Shown here: in pieces, positions 19,201 to 25,936 of the stretch
Layout of the letters: each line of letters begins with the position of its first letter
Numbering within the stretch: position 1 is the first letter of the stretch
Assembly (NCBI RefSeq): GCF_000318095.2
Contig: NZ_KB290714.1
Location: 1-64,000, forward strand
DNA: 64,000 bases
DNA from: Alloprevotella sp. oral taxon 473 str. F0040
Lineage (GTDB): Bacteria; Bacteroidota; Bacteroidia; Bacteroidales; Bacteroidaceae
Reading direction: 5' to 3'
Position numbers and translations under genes: made by a program
The notes under the pieces: model-generated
The model's database searches: none
Seen by the model: the letters and a program-made list of their open reading frames with translations, nothing else
Told to the model about the DNA's origin: nothing

Positions 19201-19251
19201 GACTATCCTTATGCCCGCAGCGTGGAAATGTCAGTGAGATTCTCATTCTAA
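16225..19251 (+). CDS. SusC/RagA-family TonB-linked outer-membrane transporter
   Basis: A 1008-residue TonB-dependent outer-membrane protein. A signal peptide (MRLVLIPLSTLLAGVSLTAS) is followed by a carboxypeptidase-regulatory-like domain (about residues 42-120, VIKGRVIDGKGEPLVGATIKL), the plug with LSEVVVTGF and the SusC-specific RPELSIRGRATFDG ... MPLFVVDG and SVTVLKDASASALYGSKASAGVIVITTK, then a long barrel ending in aromatic RFSF. It forms the outer-membrane channel that takes up a large ligand with its SusD lid, energised by TonB. SusD follows after 20 nt. The presence of two metalloproteases in the same operon suggests a peptide substrate, as for RagAB, rather than a glycan; no glycoside hydrolase is present. 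The substrate is inferred. Confidence 0.95.
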   Translation: MRLVLIPLSTLLAGVSLTASAAHALPPMPVAQTAQQNDPTGKVIKGRVIDGKGEPLVGATIKLKGGNGVYFTDHNGNFEIITKKNREEITVTYIGHVTQTLFVFPGNDTTIPLAADNTSLSEVVVTGFVNKSKVSFTGSQTTVQKDQLLSMGTKNVLESLQSFVPGLVIAENNLAGSNPNSRPELSIRGRATFDGSANMPLFVVDGTEVSADYVYDMDMNDIESVTVLKDASASALYGSKASAGVIVITTKTMKPGRLRLNYSGTYRLSTPDLTDYRMLNAAQKLEFERLAGLYTDNNDRERQYRLDAEYNRLAQIVRSGVNTDWLAKPLRNGFSQNHSLSIDGGDDYARYNLGLRYATDDGVMIGSKRDRLSLFFKFSYNKPGAFSVNNSTTLMTVDSEDSPYGSFSDYTQQNPYESPYNEDGSLRKNLSNFINNPLYEAQAGNFKKSENVNILNTTTLQVWFSDAFRLNGDFSFTKDMTTSNRFTSPLSFSELRKTDMSQRGSLTESHSNLVRYAGKLMLSYNKNMFGKLFTSATAGSTIEANNGDNTSYTSIGYYSANLSHPSFAAAYQEGKPSGSDNIYRTVGFFANLNSIWDNKYFLDLIYRYEGSSKFGKNTRFAPFWSVGAGWNIHNESFLQGKAIELLKLRASIGYLGNISFEPYQAITSYNYASGYNYVKGIGAIPKTIGNPDLRWERTLTSNVGIDLTMFKGRWDLTFDAYVKNTDDLLVNVTKAPSVGVTTARENLGAIENKGVELRTRVMPIKNKNLQWSISATYAYNKSKIKQISNALMSKNEENRNATGTAPLPIYEEGGSLTAIKVVPSAGIDPATGREIYIKRDGTYTFDYDARDKVTFGDEAPWAQGSLSSYLTYKQWSASASFGYSLGGLVYNQTLASRVEGADPKYNADERVFNDRWKKPGNYAKYRNIADYSTPQQTSRFVQVNNYLTLQSLSVAYEFTPWQIRKLGLTRLRLELLTNDLFYLSSIKRERGLDYPYARSVEMSVRFSF

Positions 19252-19271
19252 CCCCTTTGCCCATTACTGCA

Positions 19272-20714
19272 ATGAAGAAATCACTCATCAACTCAATATG
19301 TGTGGCAGCCTTCGCGCTGTCGGCAACATCTTGCAACGACTTCTTGGACGTGCAGCCTAAAGGCACGCTCACGGAAGATGTACAGTTTAATAGCGCACAG
19401 GGTTTCTATGACGCTATGTATGGCGTATATAGTAAGATGGCTACCGCCAACCTTTACGGTGAAAACCTCTCCTACGGATTCACCGACAAGATTGGTCAAC
19501 TCTTTGGAAAGCTCAATGTCAACGATAAGGACAACGAGATTCTTAAATACGACTATCAGAATGCAAAGGTGCGCCCCATCATCGACAACATTTGGAATTC
19601 ACAATATGAAGGCATCTCGTATGTCAATAATATCATCAAGAACGTAGAGGCAACTTCTTTGCACGACAGCCACCTCCAATTGGTACGTGGCGAAGCCTAT
19701 GGCTTGCGTGCCTTCCTCCACTTCGACTTGGTGCGCCTCTTCTGTCCTGACTATGTGACGAATCCTAACGCACAATATGGTGTGCCTTATGCCGACACTT
19801 ACAATTTAGCTAACAAGACCGTACCAACGTTGAAGGGCACTTATGAGCGCATCCTCCAAGATCTCAACACCGCTGAGAACATCTTGGCCAATGATACCGT
19901 GGTGACTCCCATCGTCGATGTACTCAACGACTACAACCACGGACGTGCCCGCCAATTTAACCTCTATGCTGTGTATGCCACCAAGGCGCGTGTGTATTAC
20001 ACCATGGGCGACAACGAGAATGCCGCAAAGTATGCGAAAAAGGTGATCGATGCGAAAAATAACTTCTCACTCACCGAGTCTCGCGATTTTGCCAATGTTC
20101 GCCGTTTCCCTGCCGACAAGGAGATGATTTTTGGTCTCAACAATAGAAATCTGTCTCAAAGCATCTACAACATCTTCGTGGGTGTGACCCAAAGAAGTGG
20201 TGTCTTTACAGAAGGACGCCGAGATGTGGAAACTCTCTACGAAACGAAGACCTTCACTTCCAACAACATCGATGTAAGATACGCTGCTTTCTACCGCATG
20301 GAAGTAGGTGCCTCTATCTTCTTGCGCTTTGTCGCCAACGAATCTGAAATCCGCACTAACGCACTTCAAGGCTTGACCTTGATTCGTCTGCCCGAGATGT
20401 ACTACATCCTTGCAGAGTCTTTGTATGACACTGATGCCACTGCTGCCAAAGCTGCTTTGGACGAAGTGCGCAAGAGCCGCGGTCTTCTACCCGTGGCCGA
20501 TGCCAAACTCTTGACCAAAGATGCTTTCTTGCAAGAAATGCTCAATGAGCGCATGCGCGAAATGCCTGGTGAAGGTCAGGTGTTCTTCGCATTGAAGCAC
20601 TACAACAAGCCTTTCAAGGCACTGGATGGCAGAACAACTATCGAACCTTCTACCGCACGCTTTGTCTTACCAAGACCAGATCGTGAAACAGAATTCGGTA
20701 ATAAGCAACAATAA
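19272..20714 (+). CDS. SusD/RagB-family nutrient-binding outer-membrane lipoprotein
   Basis: A 480-residue lipoprotein using the ATG at 19272 (a TTG at 19257 also keeps the frame open). The lipobox SATSC places the lipidated Cys at residue 21, followed directly by NDFLDVQPKG, the signature SusD N-terminus. TPR-like helices follow (for example GEAYGLRAFLHFDLVRLF and LYAVYATKARVYYTMGDNENAAKYAKKVIDA), and the C-terminal region has LIRLPEMYYILAESLYDTD and the ERMREMPGEGQVFFALKHYNK segment. SusD proteins cap the SusC barrel and bind the ligand at the cell surface. The protein is shorter than many SusDs but looks complete. Confidence 0.95.
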   Translation: MKKSLINSICVAAFALSATSCNDFLDVQPKGTLTEDVQFNSAQGFYDAMYGVYSKMATANLYGENLSYGFTDKIGQLFGKLNVNDKDNEILKYDYQNAKVRPIIDNIWNSQYEGISYVNNIIKNVEATSLHDSHLQLVRGEAYGLRAFLHFDLVRLFCPDYVTNPNAQYGVPYADTYNLANKTVPTLKGTYERILQDLNTAENILANDTVVTPIVDVLNDYNHGRARQFNLYAVYATKARVYYTMGDNENAAKYAKKVIDAKNNFSLTESRDFANVRRFPADKEMIFGLNNRNLSQSIYNIFVGVTQRSGVFTEGRRDVETLYETKTFTSNNIDVRYAAFYRMEVGASIFLRFVANESEIRTNALQGLTLIRLPEMYYILAESLYDTDATAAKAALDEVRKSRGLLPVADAKLLTKDAFLQEMLNERMREMPGEGQVFFALKHYNKPFKALDGRTTIEPSTARFVLPRPDRETEFGNKQQ

Positions 20715-20798
20715 TCGGTTTTTCATGGCAGTAGAATCAGTGCTCGACGCACTGACTTCTGCTATGAGCAACAAACCAGTTGATAAAAACATACGAAC

Positions 20799-21533
20799 AT
20801 GAAGCACTTTTTCCAGATATTGCTACTGCCTTTGCTCGCAGCCGGGGTATTAGGTTCATGTCAAAGCATCGTTTACGACGAAGAATACAGCAAAGATGGG
20901 TTCTACCACTCCCAAAACGCGGTATATTTCCATTATCCAGAGGCACAAGACACCGTGAGATTCTACTCTTTTGGTGCGCTCCCTGTTGAGACTCAAGAAT
21001 ATGTGATGAAGATTCCCGTGCGCCTCGCAGGTGTGCCCCAAAAGCAAGCACAAAAGTTTAAGCTGATGGTGGATCCTTCATCAACCATGAAAGAGGGCGT
21101 GCACTACAAATCACTTAATCTCGAACAAGAGATTCCCGCTGACTCGGTGAATACCGTGGTGCCTGTGACTTTGCTCCGCAGTGGTCTTTCTCCTGACAAG
21201 GATACGCTCAAACTTGTCCTCCGTTTGGTAGAAACATCCGATTTGGCCTTGAAATTCCCCAATGCTCAAAAGGTGGAGATACAAGCCACTAACGTGCTCA
21301 CCGCACCTATCTACTGGCAATACTTTGAAGTTTACTTTGGAAGATTCGAACGTCGCAAATATCTTATGATGTTAGCGAACTACCACTCTAACGAAGCTGA
21401 GTTATGGGAAGCTATGTCAAGAGACAGCAACCAGTTCTTCTTGAACTTCATGAAAGTGTATCGCATCTTGAAAGACGATCCTACTTACGACAAATCATAT
21501 CTCCCTGCCAATCCCTATAACCCCTACAAATAA
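20799..21533 (+). CDS. DUF4843 surface lipoprotein
   Basis: A 244-residue lipoprotein: MKHFFQILLLPLLAAGVLGSC gives a lipidated Cys at residue 21. The mature part (QNAVYFHYPEAQDTVRFYSFGALP ... YVMKIPVRLAGVP ... GVHYKSLNLEQEIPADSVNTVVPVTLLRSG) fits DUF4843, a family found directly downstream of SusC/SusD pairs. It has an Ig-like N-terminal half and a helical C-terminal half. A role as an extra surface ligand-binding subunit is inferred from position. The next gene starts 5 nt after its stop, so the two are translationally close. Confidence 0.85.
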   Translation: MKHFFQILLLPLLAAGVLGSCQSIVYDEEYSKDGFYHSQNAVYFHYPEAQDTVRFYSFGALPVETQEYVMKIPVRLAGVPQKQAQKFKLMVDPSSTMKEGVHYKSLNLEQEIPADSVNTVVPVTLLRSGLSPDKDTLKLVLRLVETSDLALKFPNAQKVEIQATNVLTAPIYWQYFEVYFGRFERRKYLMMLANYHSNEAELWEAMSRDSNQFFLNFMKVYRILKDDPTYDKSYLPANPYNPYK

Positions 21534-21538
21534 AGCTC

Positions 21539-23029
21539 ATGAAAAGATTTAATCAACTATGCTTCTTCTCGCTGGCTGCTACAAGTATGCTGGGGGTATC
21601 TTCATGTATTTCAGACGACTCAGTAGGCGTTGTCAACCAATTGTCTTACCTCACAGTGAACAAGACATTGGCGGAAGAATACAAAGCCGACCGTTGGGAT
21701 ACACTTCACATTGCTGCGCCAGAGGTGCAACAAAGCAATGCGAACAAGCCACTTTCCTATCGTTGGGAAATCAATGGTGAGGTGGTGTCTACCGAAAAGG
21801 ATTTGGCCTACGAATGTAAAGACTATACGAAGGATAAGAACAATCCTTTCCTCTGCCGCTTGACAATTTCAAACGAAGACGGAAGCTACTACAAGACCTT
21901 CAAACTCCACGTGCAATATCGCTATCGCACTGGCGTATATGTCCTTGCAGAAGACAATGGTAAGGCTATCATCAGCTACATTCGCCCTGATAGCGAAAAG
22001 CCTGTCGTAGAGCGCGACTTGCTCAGCAAGAACAATGCTGAAGTCACTTTCAGTGGTGCTCCCACAGCAGCCACCATCATCGACTATTATGGTAAAAACG
22101 ATATTTTCTTTGCTGCGGGTTCTCCCAGCCAAGTGTATCGTTTGGATGGCAACACCATGCAGTTGGTCTCTACAGCTAAGGCAGCAGGCACGGTGTCTTA
22201 CCTCTATCCTAACAAACTTGGTGCACTGAACAATGAGCAGTCAGGCGGAAAGCTCTCTGTCATCGAAGACGGAGAAATCTCTGACATCAAAACTTCAGAC
22301 CTTTCTTTGGTAATCACAAGTGCTACATCTCGCGATATCGCAAAGGTTATCCCCAAGAGTAACTTGGCTCCTGCTGTATTCTCTTGGGCAGACATCGGTA
22401 TTGATAACTATACAGGTCTTGCACTCTACGATAACTCTCAAGGTTTCGTGACTTATTCTCCCGATGCAAAGGTTTCCACCAAGGACAATCTCCAAAAGAC
22501 GAAGCTCACCTACCCCGAACAATTCACAGGACTCCAGCTGCTTGGCATGGTGCCTGTAAGCAAGAACCACGATGTAGCTCTCTTCTTGCAAGATGCTGCC
22601 GCTGGTAAATACTATCACGTATGGCTCTACCCAGGAAGCTACAACGACCGTGTGAAGCGTCAGAATTCAGAACCAGAACTCAAGCAAGCGAAGATTGAAG
22701 TGCCTGCTTCTGCTGGATTTAACGCGAAAACGAAGTTTGTGGCAGCACAGTCTACCAACCTCGTTTACTACTCTTCTGGCAATAAGGTCTATGCTTACAG
22801 CGTATTGTCAAAGGGTAATTTCCCCACCACACCTGACTTCACTTGTGGAGAAGGCGAAGAAGTGGCAGCCATGGTGCTCAATGCCGATGAAAGCGAGCTC
22901 ATCGTAGCTACTAACTCCACCACTTCCAAGCAAGGCAATGTGTATTCCTTCAATTTGCACGACAAGAAACAAAGCTGGAAATACCAGAATGCCACTGGCA
23001 ATGTGGTTTCTTTGATGTTCAGAAAGTAA
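21539..23029 (+). CDS. PKD-like surface lipoprotein
   Basis: A 496-residue lipoprotein with the Cys at residue 23 (LGVSSC). Residues about 35-125 form a PKD/Ig-like domain (LHIAAPEVQQSNANKPLSYRWEINGEVVSTEKDLAYEC). The rest looks like a beta-propeller or beta-rich domain with repeated KVYAYSVLSKGNF and GNVYSFNLHDKKQSWKY type strands. The combination matches the PKD-like lipoproteins that follow DUF4843 genes in Bacteroidetes SusCD loci. It probably forms part of the outer-membrane uptake complex at the cell surface. It is followed by a 213-nt gap before the first metalloprotease. Confidence 0.8.
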   Translation: MKRFNQLCFFSLAATSMLGVSSCISDDSVGVVNQLSYLTVNKTLAEEYKADRWDTLHIAAPEVQQSNANKPLSYRWEINGEVVSTEKDLAYECKDYTKDKNNPFLCRLTISNEDGSYYKTFKLHVQYRYRTGVYVLAEDNGKAIISYIRPDSEKPVVERDLLSKNNAEVTFSGAPTAATIIDYYGKNDIFFAAGSPSQVYRLDGNTMQLVSTAKAAGTVSYLYPNKLGALNNEQSGGKLSVIEDGEISDIKTSDLSLVITSATSRDIAKVIPKSNLAPAVFSWADIGIDNYTGLALYDNSQGFVTYSPDAKVSTKDNLQKTKLTYPEQFTGLQLLGMVPVSKNHDVALFLQDAAAGKYYHVWLYPGSYNDRVKRQNSEPELKQAKIEVPASAGFNAKTKFVAAQSTNLVYYSSGNKVYAYSVLSKGNFPTTPDFTCGEGEEVAAMVLNADESELIVATNSTTSKQGNVYSFNLHDKKQSWKYQNATGNVVSLMFRK

Positions 23030-23150
23030 ACAGCAGCCCAAGACTGAAATTGTTGAATCCGACATTAAACAAGAGCGTAAGACGACTTACACTTTTATAG
23101 CATCAACAATGTACACTCTGTCTATACACTATACTATCACACCTCATCAA

Positions 23151-23172
23151 GAAAGTGGCTTTTGCTACTTTC
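23151..23172 (+). other. short hairpin in the gap before the first metalloprotease
   Basis: GAAAGTGGC and GCTACTTTC pair around a TTTT loop with one G-T pair, 70 nt before the metalloprotease start. No clear T tract follows. It could be an attenuator, a processing site or a weak terminator that lowers expression of the two protease genes relative to SusCD. Confidence 0.35.
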
Positions 23173-23242
23173 TTGCAGGGGTGGAGATTTTGCGTTAATG
23201 CCCCTCTATAATTCTTATCCACTAAACAAGACATATCAAGCG

Positions 23243-25927
23243 ATGAGGAAAAATCTTATTCCCCTCTTATTTGGAGCTGCGTTTGCCGTGGTAGGTGCTT
23301 TTCAGTCGATGACGGCAATGGCCGACAACAAGAAGCCCGCCTCCGACAGCACTGCTGTTGTCACAGCCACAGACAAAAAGCCCGAAGCTCACAAGCCTTC
23401 TAAGAAAGAGAAGAAAAAGAGCAAGTATGCTAAGTTCTTTGAAAATAAAAAGTACGATTCTGCCAAAGGTAAGTTCATCTCCTTGTACAAGACCGATGGT
23501 AAGGTGTACTTTGAACTTCCTCTAAAGTATCTGGGTCGCGAAATGCTCCTCGGAGCCACTATCTCTTCGGTGTCCGATCCCACCTATCTCAGCACAGGAC
23601 TCAAAAACAGCACCCCTCTCTATCTCCGCTTTGAACTCCAAGACAGTAGCATCGTGGCAAAAGTGCCCAACTCTAACTACTTCAAACATGGACTCACGGA
23701 GCGCGAAAAGAATGTGCTCGCCCTTAACTACCGCGATCCTTCTTTCCAATCCTTCAAAATCGAATGCTACACACCAGATAGCACCGCAGTGCTTATCGAT
23801 GCAACCTCACTCGTGGGACGTGCAAACCCATTGCTCAACGTAGTACCTGCGAAATCTGGCAACTTCACTCTCCGCTCTACTCCTACTTCGGAGCTCACCT
23901 TTGTGAAGCAACTCAAAGCCTTTGACAACAACGTGAGTGTGAAGGTGGAACTCAACTACAAGATGAGTGCCTCCATCATGAACATCTACTACCTCATGAA
24001 GGATGTTCCCACCACAGTAGATGTCACCTACTCTCTCCTCCTCTTGCCCGAACACAAGATGACTCCACGCATCGCAGACGCTCGCGTGGGCATCTTCTCC
24101 TCTCCCAAGTTCGACATCAACGGCAGTGATGACCACACCCGCAGTGTCTATCTCGCTCACCGCTGGCGTCTTGTCCCCAAGGATCGCACCGCCTATCTCA
24201 ATGGTAAGCTCACCGAACCCGTTCAACCCATTGTTTACTACCTTGATCCAACCTTCCCCGAGGCTTGGAAACCAGCTTTGCGCGAAGGTGTGCTCCGCTG
24301 GAACAAGGCTTTCGAAAAGGCTGGCTTCAAAAATGCAGTGCAAGTGAAGGACTTCCCCAAAGATGATCCTCAATTTGACCCCGACAACTTGGCCTACTCT
24401 TGCATTCGCTATATCCCAAATACAGAAGCAAATGCTTATGGTCCATCTTGGGTAGACCCTTCTACCGGTGAAATCATCAATGCCTCGGTAATTGTTTACA
24501 ACAATGTGGAAGATCTTCTCCATAAGTGGCGCTTCGTGCAAACAGCTAATGTAGATAAGGCAGTGCGTGGCAATCGTTTGCCTGCCAACTTACTCAACGA
24601 ATCTCTCGCCTATGTGGTGAGCCACGAAGTAGGTCACACCCTCGGTCTTGAGCACAACATGGCTGCTTCTGCCGCCTTCCCCACCGACTCTTTGCGCTCG
24701 CGCACCTTCACCCAGAAGTATGGCACCACGCCTTCTATCATGGACTATGCGCGCTACAACTACATCGCTCAACCTGGCGACCGCGGTGTTTCCCTCTCTC
24801 CTCCCACACTTGGTGTCTACGACCACTACGCCATTGAGTGGAACTACCGATTCTTCCCTCAATATGACGGAAATCTGGATAAGGAAACTGAAGCTATCGA
24901 AGCATGGACAGACCAAAAGTCTAAACAACCCTATCTTCGCTTCATGCGCCAGCAAGTGCGCCTCATCGATCCTACCGTGGTTGCTGAAGACCTCGGCAAC
25001 GATCCTCTCAAGGCTACGCAATATGGTATGAAGAACCTCGAGGGTATCCAAAAGAATCTCTCTAAATGGATCACCAACGACGAAGATTCTCGCAAAAAGA
25101 CCGCTCTCAATCTTGCCATTGCTCAACAGTATCATCAGTATTTCAAAAATGTGTTGAATCTCGTGGGTGGTACGATTGTAAACGTCAGCAAGGAAAACTC
25201 TGGCATTCCTCGTTATCAAGTGTTGCCTAAGGCTCGCCAACGTCAAGCCTTCCTTTGGGCACTCAATGAAACGAAGACTTTCACTCGCCATGCCGACCGC
25301 GCGGCAGAACGCAAGGAATACATGAGCGTGAGCTACTATGATCAACTCTTGGAATTCCTCATCAAGGATCTCTTCGACGTTCGTGCACGTGTCATCATTG
25401 CACAGCACCTCGACAGCAAGAGCTACACCCTGGGCGAATTCTTCGACGATCTCTACCAAAACGTCTTCGCTTCTACTCTCGCTGGCCGCACGCCTAGCCA
25501 CATTGAGCAATTGATGGAACAAACCTTCCTCAACCAAGCCACAAACATCGTGACTGGTGGTCCTGAAAAGGCAATTCCTTCACTCCCCGCTGGTCTTCGT
25601 GGCTACAACAATGACGCTGCTGGTGCTTACTTCTCAGTCATCGAGCGTCTCGGCTATGCTCCTGCTGGCTTGAAAGATCAGTTGCTCAGTGCTCCCCTCC
25701 AAGTAGAGGAAGAGCAAGATGCTCACTTCGGCAACCCTGCTGCTAATCCTTACCCCACCGTAAGCGTGAGCATGCTCGATAAGTCCGACATCTACTATCA
25801 AGTGGCCATCACGAAGCTTCAGCCCATCCTTCAACGTCGTGTAGCTTCTACCACTTCTCCCACTCTCAAAGCCCACTATCAGCTCCTTCTTGCCAAGATT
25901 GACAAGGCACTTGGAGTGAAGAAATAA
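23243..25927 (+). CDS. zinc-dependent metalloprotease of the DUF5117/DUF4953 type (first paralogue)
   Basis: An 894-residue exported protease, starting at ATG 23243 (MRKNLIPLLFGAAFAVVGAF); an upstream in-frame ATG at 23162 gives no better signal. A lysine-rich segment follows the signal peptide, then a DUF5118/DUF5117-like region (KFISLYKTDGKVYFELPLKYLGREMLLGATISSVSDP ... FDINGSDDHTRSVYLAHRWRL) and the catalytic domain. The metzincin zinc motif HEVGHTLGLEH is at residues 461-471, and a Met-turn-like SIMDYARYNYIA follows. All three zinc histidines and the catalytic Glu are present. It lies in the SusC/SusD operon and is followed after 15 nt by its paralogue. It probably acts in the periplasm or at the surface, cutting proteins for uptake; the substrate is inferred. 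Confidence 0.9.
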   Translation: MRKNLIPLLFGAAFAVVGAFQSMTAMADNKKPASDSTAVVTATDKKPEAHKPSKKEKKKSKYAKFFENKKYDSAKGKFISLYKTDGKVYFELPLKYLGREMLLGATISSVSDPTYLSTGLKNSTPLYLRFELQDSSIVAKVPNSNYFKHGLTEREKNVLALNYRDPSFQSFKIECYTPDSTAVLIDATSLVGRANPLLNVVPAKSGNFTLRSTPTSELTFVKQLKAFDNNVSVKVELNYKMSASIMNIYYLMKDVPTTVDVTYSLLLLPEHKMTPRIADARVGIFSSPKFDINGSDDHTRSVYLAHRWRLVPKDRTAYLNGKLTEPVQPIVYYLDPTFPEAWKPALREGVLRWNKAFEKAGFKNAVQVKDFPKDDPQFDPDNLAYSCIRYIPNTEANAYGPSWVDPSTGEIINASVIVYNNVEDLLHKWRFVQTANVDKAVRGNRLPANLLNESLAYVVSHEVGHTLGLEHNMAASAAFPTDSLRSRTFTQKYGTTPSIMDYARYNYIAQPGDRGVSLSPPTLGVYDHYAIEWNYRFFPQYDGNLDKETEAIEAWTDQKSKQPYLRFMRQQVRLIDPTVVAEDLGNDPLKATQYGMKNLEGIQKNLSKWITNDEDSRKKTALNLAIAQQYHQYFKNVLNLVGGTIVNVSKENSGIPRYQVLPKARQRQAFLWALNETKTFTRHADRAAERKEYMSVSYYDQLLEFLIKDLFDVRARVIIAQHLDSKSYTLGEFFDDLYQNVFASTLAGRTPSHIEQLMEQTFLNQATNIVTGGPEKAIPSLPAGLRGYNNDAAGAYFSVIERLGYAPAGLKDQLLSAPLQVEEEQDAHFGNPAANPYPTVSVSMLDKSDIYYQVAITKLQPILQRRVASTTSPTLKAHYQLLLAKIDKALGVKK

Positions 25928-25936
25928 GATGATCTT

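Noticed and set aside
24590-25537. Minus-strand frame of 315 codons
   Set aside because: Antisense shadow of the first zinc metalloprotease, which has clear catalytic motifs on the plus strand.
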